Positions 35,042-44,784 are shown, counted from the stretch's first letter. The stretch: DNA of 64,000 bases from Pandoraea aquatica (GCF_902459565.1 NZ_CABPSN010000004.1:62001-126000); one strand, 5' to 3'. The notes: generated from the sequence alone by a model not told the origin. Program-made: numbers and translations.

Positions 35042-36073
35042 TTGCAACGCATTCTCGAACCCGGACAGATCGAGTCCCTCGATCGCACCTCCATCCCCCG
35101 TCTGCGCATGCCGCAACGCGCCGAAGTCTTTTCGGCTCGTGCGGCACGTCTGCGTCAACTGGCCGACGGCCATCCGCTGGGCGATTACCTGCGACTGATG
35201 GCCGCACTGGTCGACGCGCAGCAACGCGTGCTCGACAACTTTCAGGCCGAGCGTCCGTCCCCCGAATCGATTGAACAGGCGCAGCAGCATTGCATGCCGC
35301 TCGTGCCCGCAAGCGGTGGCTACGATGCCGGTCGCTGGCAGCCGCTGCTCACGCCGCTGCTCGATGCGGTGGCGTCGCAACCGGGGGTGTCCCCGGCGGT
35401 GAAAGCGGTGATCGATCGCGTGCGCGCGACCGACCCGGCGTCGCTCGAAGCGGGCGCGCAAGCGCTGCTCGCGGGGCACGGCAAGGGTGTGGATGCAGCG
35501 AGCGCGCCGTTCCTGATGGCGGCGCTGCAAGTCCTCTGGACGGGCGTGGCCAGCACGTTCGACGCGGGCGAAGTGCCGATGCTCGATGTGCCCAACGTGT
35601 GCCCGGTGTGCGGCACGCTGCCGGTGGCGAGCGTGGTTCGCATTGGCGGCGCTCACGAAGGCTATCGCTATCTGGCCTGCGGGCTGTGTTCGACAGAGTG
35701 GCACATGGTGCGGGTGAAGTGCACGCACTGCGAGGCGAGCGAGCATGTGGCGTATCACGTCGTCGACACGGCGGGCGATGCTGCGGCCTCGGGCGAAGAC
35801 GTGGCGGCGGCGGACGGCGGGCTTCTCAAGGGGAAGGACGGCCGGCCGAAGCTCGACGAGGCGGGCAAGCGTGTTGCCGCATCGCCCATCCGCGCCGAGT
35901 CGTGCGACGACTGCCATAGCTACCGCAAGATCTTCTATCAGGACAAAGACCCGTTCGTGGAGCCGGTCGCCGACGATCTCGCGAGCCTTGCGCTCGACGT
36001 GCTGATGGGCGAAGCCGGATACGCGCGCGCCAACGGCAATCCGTTGCTCTGGCAAAACGCCGAGGAAGCCTGA
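35042..36073 (+). CDS. fdhE: Formate dehydrogenase accessory protein FdhE
   Basis: A 343-residue cytoplasmic maturation factor for respiratory formate dehydrogenase. Four cysteine pairs in the C-terminal half (CPVCG, CGLCS, CTHCE, CDDCH) form the rubredoxin-like metal site. The N-terminal PRLRMPQRAEVFSARAARLRQLADGHPLGDYLR segment matches FdhE. I use the TTG start at 35042, because the homologous N-terminus begins near it and GAGG lies eight bases before; ATG 35108 would remove part of the family region. It contains an Ala/Gly-rich insert between the third and fourth cysteine pairs (about 245-275), longer than in the E. coli protein (309 residues). Its stop overlaps the selA start by one base. 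Confidence 0.87.
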   Translation: MQRILEPGQIESLDRTSIPRLRMPQRAEVFSARAARLRQLADGHPLGDYLRLMAALVDAQQRVLDNFQAERPSPESIEQAQQHCMPLVPASGGYDAGRWQPLLTPLLDAVASQPGVSPAVKAVIDRVRATDPASLEAGAQALLAGHGKGVDAASAPFLMAALQVLWTGVASTFDAGEVPMLDVPNVCPVCGTLPVASVVRIGGAHEGYRYLACGLCSTEWHMVRVKCTHCEASEHVAYHVVDTAGDAAASGEDVAAADGGLLKGKDGRPKLDEAGKRVAASPIRAESCDDCHSYRKIFYQDKDPFVEPVADDLASLALDVLMGEAGYARANGNPLLWQNAEEA

Positions 36074-37530
36074 TGAACGACGCAAGCGGGGTCATGCCGG
36101 TGATCGACCAGGGTAGCCCGCGCGCGGGCGCGGCGGATCTGCCGTCGCTCGACCGCCTGTTGGGGATGCCCGAGTTGCACGCGGCCGTGGCCGACTTCGG
36201 ACGCACTCAGGTGACGGCGGCGTTGCGTCGCGATCTCGATGAATGCCGCGCGGCCGCGCTTGCGGGCACGCTTTCGTACGACGCACTGAGCCCGGCGGCA
36301 TTCGGTGAGCGCATCAAAACGGGGCTGACCGAGCGCAATCGCGCGACGCTGCGCCCCGTCTTCAATCTCACGGGCACGGTATTGCACACCAATCTCGGGC
36401 GCGCGTTGCTGCCCGAGGCGGCTATCGAATCGGTCGTACAGGCGCTCACGACACCGGCCAATCTCGAATTCGATCTGGCGACGGGCGGGCGCGGCGACCG
36501 CGATGACCTCATCTCCCCGTTGCTCTGCGAGCTGACCGGCGGCGAAGCGGCCACGGTCGTGAACAACAACGCGGCGGCCGTACTGCTGATGCTGGCGACG
36601 CTGGCAAAGCGTCGTGAAGTAGTGGTCTCGCGCGGCGAACTGGTGGAAATCGGCGGGGCGTTTCGCATCCCCGACATCATGACGCACGCGGGGGCGAAGC
36701 TCGTCGAGATCGGCACAACGAACCGCACACACGCCGCTGACTATCGCAACGCCATCAGCGAGAAGACGGCGCTGCTGATGAAGGTGCATTGCAGTAATTA
36801 CGAGGTGACGGGCTTTACCAAGAGCGTCGACGTGTCGGAAGTCGTGGAAATCGCGAAGCCGCATGGCGTGCCGGTGGCCGTCGATCTCGGCAGCGGCACG
36901 CTCACGCCCATGGAGCGCTGGGGACTGCCGCACGAGACGACCGTGCAGGAGACGATTGCGGCCGGTGCCGATCTCGTCACGTTTTCCGGCGACAAGCTGC
37001 TCGGCGGGCCGCAGGCGGGCATGATCGTCGGTCGCCGCGATCTCATCGCGAAGATCAAGAAGCACCCGTTGAAACGCGCGCTTCGCGTCGGCAAGTTGAC
37101 GCTTGCGGCGCTGGAGCCGGTGCTGCGTCTGTATCGCGATCCGGACCATCTGCCGGAACGATTGACCACGTTACGACTGCTGACGCGCACGCGCGCCGAG
37201 ATGGCCGAGCAGGCAGAACGGCTGGTACCGGTGCTGGCGAAATCGCTGGGCGACGCCTACACCGTCACCGCCGCACCGATGGTCAGCCAGATCGGCAGCG
37301 GCGCGTTGCCGGTCGAACAGTTGCCGAGTTATGGGCTGGCGATTGCCCCGGCCGGTGGCGGTAAGCGCGGCAGCGGCCGTGCACTCGCAAAGCTCGAAGC
37401 GGCACTGCGAGGTCTGCCGTACCCCGTGATCGGACGCATCGCCGATCAGACCCTTTGGCTCGACCTGCGATGTCTCGAAGCGCATGACGAAATGCGTCTT
37501 TCGCGTCAGTTCGCGGAGTTGCGCGCATGA
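36073..37530 (+). CDS. selA: L-seryl-tRNA(Sec) selenium transferase
   Basis: A 485-residue PLP enzyme that converts Ser-tRNA(Sec) to Sec-tRNA(Sec) using selenophosphate. The PLP lysine is K308 in SGDKLLGGPQAG. The N-terminal domain (PSLDRLLGMPELHAAVADFGR) and the LTGTVLHTNLGRALLP and NNNAAAVLLML segments are typical of SelA. It overlaps fdhE by one base and selB by four, so these genes are translated together. SelD, the selenophosphate synthetase, is not in the window. Confidence 0.95.
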   Translation: MNDASGVMPVIDQGSPRAGAADLPSLDRLLGMPELHAAVADFGRTQVTAALRRDLDECRAAALAGTLSYDALSPAAFGERIKTGLTERNRATLRPVFNLTGTVLHTNLGRALLPEAAIESVVQALTTPANLEFDLATGGRGDRDDLISPLLCELTGGEAATVVNNNAAAVLLMLATLAKRREVVVSRGELVEIGGAFRIPDIMTHAGAKLVEIGTTNRTHAADYRNAISEKTALLMKVHCSNYEVTGFTKSVDVSEVVEIAKPHGVPVAVDLGSGTLTPMERWGLPHETTVQETIAAGADLVTFSGDKLLGGPQAGMIVGRRDLIAKIKKHPLKRALRVGKLTLAALEPVLRLYRDPDHLPERLTTLRLLTRTRAEMAEQAERLVPVLAKSLGDAYTVTAAPMVSQIGSGALPVEQLPSYGLAIAPAGGGKRGSGRALAKLEAALRGLPYPVIGRIADQTLWLDLRCLEAHDEMRLSRQFAELRA

Positions 37531-39437
37531 TCGTCGGCACCGCGGGTCACATCGACCACGGCAAGACGAGCCTCGTTCGCGCACTGACCGGTGTCGATAC
37601 CGATCGTCTCAAGGAAGAGAAAGCGCGCGGCATTTCCATCGAACTGGGCTATGCCTATACACCGTTGCCGGATGGCGAGGTGCTGGGCTTCATCGACGTT
37701 CCCGGGCACGAGAAACTGATTCATACGATGGCGGCGGGCGCGGTCGGCATCGACTTCGCGCTGCTGGTGATTGCCGCCGACGACGGCATCATGCCGCAAA
37801 CGCGCGAGCATCTGGCCATTCTGACGATGCTCGGTGTGAAGCGCGGTGTGGTGGCTTTGTCGAAGGCCGATCGTGTGGACGCGGCGCGTCTGGACGCCGT
37901 GACGCAAGAAATCTCGCAATGGCTCGCGAACACGCCGCTCGCGCAGGCCGACGTGGTGCCCGTATCTGCGACCACGCCCGGCGACGCTGGCGTGGCGACG
38001 TTGCGTGAGCGTCTGACGCAGGCGGCCCATGCATTGCGCGAGTCGGGCAATGCGACGCGTCGCGACGATGCGTTGTTCCGTCTGGCTGTCGACCGCGTCT
38101 TTACGCTGGCAGGGCATGGCACGGTGGTGACGGGCACGGCGTTCGCCGGCACGGTGCGCGTGGGCGACACCCTCACGGTCATGCCGCAGGGCTTGCCGGT
38201 GCGCGTGCGCAGCATCCATGCACAGAACCGGCCGGTAGAGGCGGGCCGCGCGGGCGAGCGATGTGCGCTGAATCTGGCGGGTATCGAGCGCGATCAGCTC
38301 AGTCGAGGCGACTGGATCGTCGCGCCGGGCCTGTCTTCGCCATCCACGCACGTGGACGTCGACTTGCATTGGCTGGACGGTAGCGCGCCGCTCACGCAAT
38401 GGTTTCCGCTGCATGTGCATCTAGGCACGACACACGTGCAGGCACGCACCGTGCTGCTAGGTGGCGACACGCTTGCCCCCGGCGCATCGATGCGTGTGCA
38501 ACTGGTCTTCGACACGCCGGTGTGCACGATGCCGGGCGATCGCTTCATCGTGCGCAATCCGCAAGCGACGGCTACCGTCGGCGGTGGGCGCGTGCTCGAT
38601 CCGGCGGCACCGGAGCGTAAGCGTCGTTCTGCGGCACGTCTGGCGTGGCTGGATGCCGTCGCGCAGTATCTCGATGGCGACGGTTTCGGTGCACTGCTGG
38701 CGCAGGCACCGTTCGGTCTGACGAGTCAGCAGGTTGTAGCGATCACCGGTTTGCCTGTGTCGCAGTGGACGTGGCCGTCGGACGCGGTGGTGCTGCCCGG
38801 CGGAGAGGGGGAATCGCTGGCCTTCTCACCGCACGCGTGGGAGGCGATGCGTGCCCGTGTGGTGGCGTCGCTTGGCGACTATCACGCGCGCGTGCCCGAT
38901 GAGCCGGGGCTCGACGCGGCGCGGCTTGGGCGCATGACGTGGCCGTCGCTGGACGCCGCACGCTGGCGCATCGTCGTGCAGGCACTGCTGAACGATGGCG
39001 CAGTGGCTCGCACGGGCGCGTGGTGGCATCTGCCGACCCATCGCGTCGAAATGACGGCCGAGGAGACGGCGTTAGCCGAGGCGTTGTTGCCGAAGGTGGC
39101 GCAGGGTCGTTTCGATCCGCCGTGGGTGCGAGACATGGGACGCGATCTGAACGTGCCTGAGGAGCGTGTGCGCGCCGTGTTGCGCAAGCTTGCGCGGCAG
39201 GGGCGTGTGCATCAGATCGTGAAGGACCTGTTCTACGACGATGCGTGCGTGCAGACGCTTGCGGGCATCGTTGCGGAGGGCGACGGGCGGGTCGAGGCCG
39301 GGGCGTTTCGGGATGCGACGGGTCTGGGGCGCAAGCGCGCGATTCAGATTCTGGAGTTCTTCGATCGTGCGGGATATACTCGCCGCGTTGGTGACCGGCA
39401 TGTGCGGCGTCCCGGGGTGGAGTGGGGCGCGGCGTAA
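37527..39437 (+). CDS. selB: Selenocysteine-specific elongation factor
   Basis: A 636-residue GTPase that carries Sec-tRNA(Sec) to the ribosome and binds the SECIS hairpin. The P loop is GHIDHGKT (7-14), G3 is DVPGHE (about 57-62), and a SKAD motif gives guanine specificity. The EF-Tu-like domains run to about residue 370. The C-terminal winged-helix repeats (about 370-636), which read the SECIS RNA, end with [25 protein letters not shown]. Start overlaps the selA stop (ATGA). The tRNA(Sec) gene follows 108 bases later. Confidence 0.95.
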   Translation: MIVGTAGHIDHGKTSLVRALTGVDTDRLKEEKARGISIELGYAYTPLPDGEVLGFIDVPGHEKLIHTMAAGAVGIDFALLVIAADDGIMPQTREHLAILTMLGVKRGVVALSKADRVDAARLDAVTQEISQWLANTPLAQADVVPVSATTPGDAGVATLRERLTQAAHALRESGNATRRDDALFRLAVDRVFTLAGHGTVVTGTAFAGTVRVGDTLTVMPQGLPVRVRSIHAQNRPVEAGRAGERCALNLAGIERDQLSRGDWIVAPGLSSPSTHVDVDLHWLDGSAPLTQWFPLHVHLGTTHVQARTVLLGGDTLAPGASMRVQLVFDTPVCTMPGDRFIVRNPQATATVGGGRVLDPAAPERKRRSAARLAWLDAVAQYLDGDGFGALLAQAPFGLTSQQVVAITGLPVSQWTWPSDAVVLPGGEGESLAFSPHAWEAMRARVVASLGDYHARVPDEPGLDAARLGRMTWPSLDAARWRIVVQALLNDGAVARTGAWWHLPTHRVEMTAEETALAEALLPKVAQGRFDPPWVRDMGRDLNVPEERVRAVLRKLARQGRVHQIVKDLFYDDACVQTLAGIVAEGDGRVEAGAFRDATGLGRKRAIQILEFFDRAGYTRRVGDRHVRRPGVEWGAA

Positions 39438-39545
39438 CGATAAGCGATTCGCGAAGTTGGCCGGTCGCGGCATCAAAGGTGAGGGTTTCGCGCGGTGCGT
39501 GGACATTCACCTCATCATCGAGCAAGTGAAATTGCCTCGTCTGAA

Positions 39546-39641
39546 GGAAGGCATCCGTATCCGGTGATGCGGCCGGGCTTCAAACCCGGTTGGGGGCGTC
39601 AGACGCTCCCAGGTCGGTTCGACTCCGGCTGCTTTCCGCCA
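39546..39641 (+). tRNA. selC: tRNA-Sec (anticodon TCA)
   Basis: A 96-base selenocysteine tRNA. The acceptor stem has the bacterial eight pairs, GGAAGGCA with TGCTTTCC and one G-U pair. The anticodon TCA is at 39580-39582 in the loop CTTCAAA. A long variable arm (GGGGGCGTCAGACGCTCCC, about 39592-39610) and the T loop GGTTCGACTCC are plain. The encoded end is GCCA. A run of T directly follows and probably ends the transcript. It closes the Sec module fdoGHI-fdhE-selA-selB. Confidence 0.97.
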
Positions 39642-39725
39642 TTTTTCTTTGTGCCTTGCCGTCTGGCTGCCGGCGTCTGACAATCTATGCCTCGCAGTAT
39701 GGATTCTTGGGTGTCTATTTCTCGT

Positions 39726-40646
39726 ATGCCACTAAGCCGACTCAATGCGCGTCAATTGGAAACGTTTCTCGCGATTGTGGATTGCGGGAGCATCGCGCGC
39801 GCAGCGGATCGGGTGTGTCTGACACCGTCTGCGGTGAGTCAGTTGCTCGGCGAGCTGGAGCGCGAAGTCGGTTTTCGACTCTTCGACCGGACGACGCGAC
39901 GTGTCACGCTGACTGTCGCGGGTGCTGACTTTTTGCCTGCTGCCACTACCGCCATGGCACAGCTTTACGCGGCAGAGCGGTCTGCGAAAAACATCCGAGA
40001 CCGTGCGTCCGGCGTTATCCGTGTCGGCGCGCCGCTCGTGCTTTGTGCTGCCGTTTTGCCCGACGCCATCGCGGCTTATCGCGAACTTCATCCGAAGGTG
40101 ACGATTCGACCGACGGATGTCGAAGTCGAGCACCTCGTGTCTTCGGTTGCCGACGGGACGATCGATATCGCGCTCGGGCCCAATCAGCCGCTGGGCGATC
40201 ATGTGAGCGCCACGCCGTTGTTCGATAGCCCGTGGGTCGTCTGGTGTTCGCCTCGACACGCGCTCGCGCGATACGACGTCGTGCCGTGGGAGGTGTTGCG
40301 TGAAACGGCGATCGTCGCCACCGGACGCGATCACGAGTACAGCGTCACGCGCATGCTCAGCGATCAGCCTGAGGACAACCGCGTGTTTCCCGTCGAGATC
40401 GTCGAGAACGTCACCACGGCATTCGGCATGGCGCGTGCCGGACTGTCGGTAACGCTGGCGCCGGACTATGTGCAGGGCTTTGCCCGCAGTCAGGAACTGG
40501 TCATGCGGCGCACCGGCAAACCGGAAACGATCCGGCAGATCTGTCTCTATCACGCCAGGGAGCGCGCGCTATCGCCAGCGGCGGCGGGGTTCCACGCCTT
40601 CCTCATTCGCTGGGTCGACGACTGGTATCGGGCGCTGACACGGTGA
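39726..40646 (+). CDS. LysR-family transcriptional regulator
   Basis: A 306-residue LysR-type regulator with helix-turn-helix at about residues 4-63 (LNARQLETFLAIVDCGSIARAADRV, then TPSAVSQLLGELEREVG). The sensing domain follows from about residue 90 (GVIRVGAPLVLCAAVLPD). Start is uncertain: ATG 39726 fits the family, while 39687 in frame would add 13 residues; neither has a clear ribosome binding site. The aldolase gene lies directly downstream on the same strand, with an inverted repeat of LysR-site form (40664-40686) between them. Confidence 0.83.
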   Translation: MPLSRLNARQLETFLAIVDCGSIARAADRVCLTPSAVSQLLGELEREVGFRLFDRTTRRVTLTVAGADFLPAATTAMAQLYAAERSAKNIRDRASGVIRVGAPLVLCAAVLPDAIAAYRELHPKVTIRPTDVEVEHLVSSVADGTIDIALGPNQPLGDHVSATPLFDSPWVVWCSPRHALARYDVVPWEVLRETAIVATGRDHEYSVTRMLSDQPEDNRVFPVEIVENVTTAFGMARAGLSVTLAPDYVQGFARSQELVMRRTGKPETIRQICLYHARERALSPAAAGFHAFLIRWVDDWYRALTR

Positions 40647-40663
40647 TGCGCCAAGGGGTGCGC

Positions 40664-40686
40664 ATTCGTAAGCGCTTTTAACGAAT
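40664..40686. promoter_or_regulatory. LysR-type site ATTCGT-N11-ACGAAT
   Basis: A perfect six-base inverted repeat with an 11-base spacer has the T-N11-A form of LysR binding sites. It is about 75 bases before the class II aldolase gene and directly follows a LysR gene. Confidence 0.5.
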
Positions 40687-40760
40687 CCCTAAGCAGAAAT
40701 CGCGAAGCGGGTAGTGGGTCCGCGTAGACTCCTCCGGGTAATAAGGAGACACGCAAAACC

Positions 40761-41534
40761 ATGAAAAACGAACATTCCCCACATTCCGCTTTTGCATCGC
40801 TGACGCGACCGGACAGCATGAGCGACGTCGAATGGGCGGCACGATGCGAACTGGCCGCCTGCTACCGCGTTTTCGACTATCTCGGCTGGACCGAGTTGAT
40901 CTACAACCACATAACGCTTCGTCTTGCGGACGCCAGTCCTCCCGCCTTCCTGATCAACCCGTTCGGTCTGCATTACTCGGAAGTAACGCCCCTGAATCTC
41001 GTCAAAGTGGACGGGCAAGGCAACATTCTCGGCGGCAGCGATTACCCCATCAATCCGGCCGGATTCACCGTGCACGCGGCGTTGCATCAGGGCTTGCCGG
41101 GCGCGCACTGCGTGATGCACACGCACACCACGGCGGGCGTTGCCGTCGCCTGTTCCGCTGCGGGTCTGCGCAGCGACAACTTCTACAGCGCGCAATTGCA
41201 GGAACGCGTGGCCTATCACGATTTCGAAGGCGTGACGGTGCATGCCGACGAAGGGCCGCGATTACTTCGCAGCATCGGCGACAGGAAAGCGGTGATTCTG
41301 AGAAACCACGGACTGCTCTCGTGGGGCGGCAGCATTCCGGAAGCATTCACCTATCTCTGGACGCTGAACCGCGCTTGCGAGATTCAACTGGCGACGAGCA
41401 TGATGGGACCGTCGCTGGCCATCGCGCCCGAGATCACGACGAAGTGCGCGCGCGATGCGCTGCAATTCGACCCGGCCTACGGTGCCGGACGAGACGTCTT
41501 CGAGGCGCTCGCGCGCATCGCACTCAAAGCGTAG
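40761..41534 (+). CDS. Class II aldolase/adducin family protein
   Basis: A 257-residue protein of the class II aldolase/adducin fold (relatives: fuculose-phosphate aldolase, ribulose-phosphate epimerase, and decarboxylase-like members). Zinc-ligand histidines are seen in CVMHTHTTAGVAVA (about 118-122) and in RNHGLLSWG (about 180). The N-terminal WAARCELAACYRVFDYLGWTELIYNHITLRL segment is typical of the adducin-like branch. TAAGGAGAC precedes ATG 40761. Probably controlled by the upstream LysR. No kinase or isomerase is nearby, so the substrate is unknown. Confidence 0.83.
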   Translation: MKNEHSPHSAFASLTRPDSMSDVEWAARCELAACYRVFDYLGWTELIYNHITLRLADASPPAFLINPFGLHYSEVTPLNLVKVDGQGNILGGSDYPINPAGFTVHAALHQGLPGAHCVMHTHTTAGVAVACSAAGLRSDNFYSAQLQERVAYHDFEGVTVHADEGPRLLRSIGDRKAVILRNHGLLSWGGSIPEAFTYLWTLNRACEIQLATSMMGPSLAIAPEITTKCARDALQFDPAYGAGRDVFEALARIALKA

Positions 41535-41555
41535 CGCGACGTCGGCGTGGTTGCG

Positions 41556-42488
41556 TCAGACGACTTCCCCAAGGATTTCGCCTGCGTTGCGAAAGGCTTT
41601 CGGCGAGCGCCCCGTGACGCGCTTGAACGCGTTGCTGAACGCGCTCTCCGAAGCGTAACCGAGCGATTGCGCGAGCGTTGCGACCGAAGTCCTTTCCTCG
41701 CGAAGCGTCTTTTCCGCCAGACGCATTCGCCATTCGGTCAGATAAGTGAGCGGCGCGACACCCGCAGTCTTCTTGAAATGGAATGCGAACGTCGTGCGCG
41801 ACATGGCACACGCCTGCGCCAGATCTTCGAGATGCCAATCCCGTGCCGGCTCGCCATGCATCAGGCGTAAAGCCGGTGCGAGACGAGGGTTGGCCAATGC
41901 CCGCAACCATCCCGCAGGCATCGGGCTGGATGTCTGTAAGTGCGCCCTCAGAATCTGGATGAAAAGCATTTGTGCAAGCTGCCCGGCCACGAGCGATGCG
42001 CCGGGCAGATCGTTCGCACGTTCAGCCACCAACTGCTCCAGCAGCCACCGGAAGCTGGTCGCCTGCGGCGACGCCGCCGGCACATGGATCCAGGGTGGCA
42101 GAACATCCGCCAGCAGCCGTCCGCTTGTCGGATCGAGCAGCACGTGGCCGCCCAACTGAGAGAAGTCGCTGCCGTCGCCCAGCGTCGTGATACCGCTGCG
42201 TGCGCCGGTGAATACGGACATCGCGTCCATCGGCTTCGTGTCCAGGTCGCTGGCCAGCACGAAGGCGCGCTTTGCGGTCATCAGACCGACGTCGCCGGTA
42301 CGGAAGTGCGTCGGCTCGGCTTCGCCGTCGATGATCACCCAGCACTCGCCCTTGAGTACGGCGAAGAACTTGATCTTCTCCGGCGCGGGAAAACGCAGCG
42401 CCCATGCGCCGCCCGCGTTGAATCCGCCGGTGACCAGCGATTCGGCGTTGGTGAACTTCAGGATGTCGGAGAAGGGGTCGGTACTCAT
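41556..42488 (-). CDS. AraC-family regulator with cupin domain
   Basis: A 310-residue regulator. The N-terminal cupin-like sensing domain (about 15-190: FFAVLKGECWVIIDGEAEPTHFRTGDVGLM) resembles the Cupin_6 type found in AraC proteins of this branch. The C-terminal double helix-turn-helix spans about 205-305 (WHLEDLAQACAMSRTTFAFHFKKTAGVAPLTYLTEWRMRLAE, then LAQSLGYASESAFSNAFKRVTGRSP). ATG 42488 is used because the family domain begins there. It is divergent from the reductase gene at 42634 with about 145 bases between. That gene is its likely target. Confidence 0.85.
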   Translation of the reverse strand: MSTDPFSDILKFTNAESLVTGGFNAGGAWALRFPAPEKIKFFAVLKGECWVIIDGEAEPTHFRTGDVGLMTAKRAFVLASDLDTKPMDAMSVFTGARSGITTLGDGSDFSQLGGHVLLDPTSGRLLADVLPPWIHVPAASPQATSFRWLLEQLVAERANDLPGASLVAGQLAQMLFIQILRAHLQTSSPMPAGWLRALANPRLAPALRLMHGEPARDWHLEDLAQACAMSRTTFAFHFKKTAGVAPLTYLTEWRMRLAEKTLREERTSVATLAQSLGYASESAFSNAFKRVTGRSPKAFRNAGEILGEVV

Positions 42489-42633
42489 GTTCGGACTCTT
42501 GCGCAAGTAAATCGAACTATAGAGCATTCACAGTCCGGGTGTCGGCCTTTAATCTGCCGTCATGTTCAGACATTGGGGCACCCCTTCCTTGCACCGCGAA
42601 GTATCTGCGAGGCCAGGACAACCGAGATTAACG

Positions 42634-43671
42634 ATGAGAGACGAACGGGTATTGGTCACCGGCGGCACCGGATTTATTGCACAACACTGCATCATCGCGT
42701 TGTTGCGAGACGGCTATCAGGTGCGGACAACGGTCCGCTCACTGAGCCGTGAGGCCGAAGTGCGACAGCAACTGAAGACAGGGGGCGTCGAGGCCGGAGA
42801 GCGCCTTTCGTTCGTCGTCGCCGATCTGGCGGCGGACGATGGCTGGCATGAAGCCGCCGCCGGTTGCACTTACGTGTTGCATGGCGCGTCGCCTACCCCT
42901 ACTGGCGACAAGGCAGGGGAGGACGATTGGGTCAGGCCGGCCGTCGAGGGAAACTTGCGTGTGCTGCGCGCTGCGCGCGCCGCAGGTGTCCGGCGTGTGG
43001 TGCTGACGTCCGCTTTCGGCGCGATCTGCGCCGGGCACAGAAAGCCGGAACATCGTCCGTTCGACGAGACGGACTGGAGCGACCTGACGGGCGACGTGTG
43101 GCTTTATCAGAAGTCGAAAACGCTCTCCGAGCGCGCGGCCTGGAATTTTATCGATCGAGAAGGTGGCGATCTGGAGTTGTCGGCGATCAACCCGGTCGCG
43201 GTGGTCGGCCCGGCGCTTGGCAAGGATTACTCGCATTCCATTCGTTTGATCAAGAATTTGATGGATGGTCAACCGGGGAGTCCGAAGGTCAATTGCGGGT
43301 TCGTCGACGTGCGCGATGTCGCCGATCTCCACGTGCTGGCCATGACGCATCCCGCCGCGAAGGGCGAGCGCTTTCTCGCGATTTCGGGCGATAGCCTGTG
43401 GATGGCCGACGTCGCCCGGGTGTTACGCGAGCGCATGGGGGCGGCCGCTAGCAAGGTGCCGACGCGCGTGCTGCCGAACTGGCTGATTCGTCTCGGCGCG
43501 TTGAAAGATCCGACCATGCGCGGCGTCGTGCCGTTGTTGGGGCTGGATATGAATGCCACCGGGGAAAAGGCGCGACGCTTGCTTGGCTGGACGCCACGAC
43601 CGCGTGAAGAGGCCATCGTTGCGGCGGCTGAGAGTCTCGTTCGTCTGGGATTGCTGAAAGAGACCGCATGA
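42634..43671 (+). CDS. NAD(P)-dependent epimerase/aldehyde reductase (extended SDR)
   Basis: A 345-residue extended short-chain dehydrogenase of the dihydroflavonol-4-reductase/aldehyde reductase branch. The Rossmann motif is VTGGTGFIAQHC (about residues 8-19). The catalytic tyrosine and lysine are in WLYQKSKTLSE (YxxxK, about 153-157), with the preceding VLTSAF serine region. Members reduce aldehydes or ketones with NADPH. ATG 42634 is preferred, since the longer frame from 42562 adds unrelated residues. The divergent AraC regulator suggests inducible expression, perhaps in response to the same carbonyl compound. Confidence 0.83.
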   Translation: MRDERVLVTGGTGFIAQHCIIALLRDGYQVRTTVRSLSREAEVRQQLKTGGVEAGERLSFVVADLAADDGWHEAAAGCTYVLHGASPTPTGDKAGEDDWVRPAVEGNLRVLRAARAAGVRRVVLTSAFGAICAGHRKPEHRPFDETDWSDLTGDVWLYQKSKTLSERAAWNFIDREGGDLELSAINPVAVVGPALGKDYSHSIRLIKNLMDGQPGSPKVNCGFVDVRDVADLHVLAMTHPAAKGERFLAISGDSLWMADVARVLRERMGAAASKVPTRVLPNWLIRLGALKDPTMRGVVPLLGLDMNATGEKARRLLGWTPRPREEAIVAAAESLVRLGLLKETA

Positions 43672-43965
43672 CGGCCACAGCGAGTCGACGCCGTTTTCAA
43701 CGATCTGATGATTTCGATTGATGAAACGCGAGTGCGCCAACATCGCTGCGTGCCTTTCCTGGCGCGGCGTCCCCCGATAGGGAAGACGTTCGGGACACGA
43801 TAAGTTTCACGCAGGATCCTCAACTTACTCAACTCGCGCGATTGCGAGAAACCATGCGGTTCGATCAGAATTTTTTTGCTGGGTATTCGACAGGCATTTG
43901 ATAAGGAATGCTTACCAATACTTTCCGGCGAACCTCACTCGAATCGCTCGTAAGGAAGGACCTTG
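43672..43965. other. Intergenic region before the chitosanase gene
   Basis: Nearly 300 bases with no gene I can support. The right part is AT-rich (around 43860-43920) and probably holds the promoter. A good ribosome binding site, AAGGAAGGA, lies at 43952-43960. Confidence 0.45.
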
Positions 43966-44784
43966 ATGAAAAAACTCACAATATCGTGTCTGATGGCTGC
44001 GGCATTGTTCGGTGGATATGCCAGCGTCGGCCTGGCGCAGGCTGCCAACGCGGCGGAAAGTATCCCCGCAGTCGCTGTGGACCGCCAGACCCAGGTCGAA
44101 GACGCGCTGGTCAGCATCTTCGAGAATCTGACGCTGCGAATCCGTTACGACTACATCGAGAATCTGAACGATAGCCGGGGATTCACGGCGGGCCGTGCAG
44201 GCTTCACGTCCGGCACGGACGACCTGCTTCAGGTGGTTCAGGAGTACACGGTGCGCAAGCCGGACAATGCCCTGGCGCCGTACCTGCCCGCACTTCGCGC
44301 AGTAAACGGCAGCGACTCGACGGCCGGACTCGGCGGCTTTCCCGAAGCGTGGCGCGCCAGTGCCACCGATCCGCAGATGATCGCCGCGCAGGACGCCGTC
44401 AACGATCAACTCTATCGCGCGCCTGCACACAAACTCGCAAACAAGCTGGGGCTCGTGCTGCCGCTCTCGCGCGCGGCCTTGTACGAAGCGGGTATTCAGC
44501 ACGGCTACGGCAACGACCCGGACTCGGTGAAGAAGATTGCCGAGCGCGCATCGGCGCAGGCGGGCGGCGCACCGGCCGCGGGCGTGGACGAGCGAACCTG
44601 GTTGCTCACCTTCTTGCAGATGCGTCGCGCCGATCTGCTCAATCCCGCCAATACCGCTTCGGCCGCCGAATGGCAGAAATCGGTCGGTCGCGCGGACGCC
44701 ATGATCACGCTGTACCACTCCGGTAACGTCGATCTGACGCAGCCGATCACGATTTCGGTGTTCGGGAAGACGTTCCAGTTCTGA
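43966..44784 (+). CDS. Secreted GH46 chitosanase
   Basis: A 272-residue glycoside hydrolase family 46 protein that cuts beta-1,4 bonds in chitosan. A signal peptide covers residues 1-26 or so (cleavage near LAQA or ANAA). Family blocks are FENLTLRIRYDYIENLNDSRGFTAGRAGFTSGTDDLL and YTVRKPDNALAPYLPALRAVNGSDS. By comparison with the Streptomyces N174 enzyme (E22, D40) the catalytic pair is E53 and D69, two residues closer together than there, so the loop between them is shortened. ATG 43966 has AAGGAAGGA five bases before it. It stands alone. Such enzymes help in attacking fungal walls or chitosan-bearing substrates. Confidence 0.87.
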   Translation: MKKLTISCLMAAALFGGYASVGLAQAANAAESIPAVAVDRQTQVEDALVSIFENLTLRIRYDYIENLNDSRGFTAGRAGFTSGTDDLLQVVQEYTVRKPDNALAPYLPALRAVNGSDSTAGLGGFPEAWRASATDPQMIAAQDAVNDQLYRAPAHKLANKLGLVLPLSRAALYEAGIQHGYGNDPDSVKKIAERASAQAGGAPAAGVDERTWLLTFLQMRRADLLNPANTASAAEWQKSVGRADAMITLYHSGNVDLTQPITISVFGKTFQF

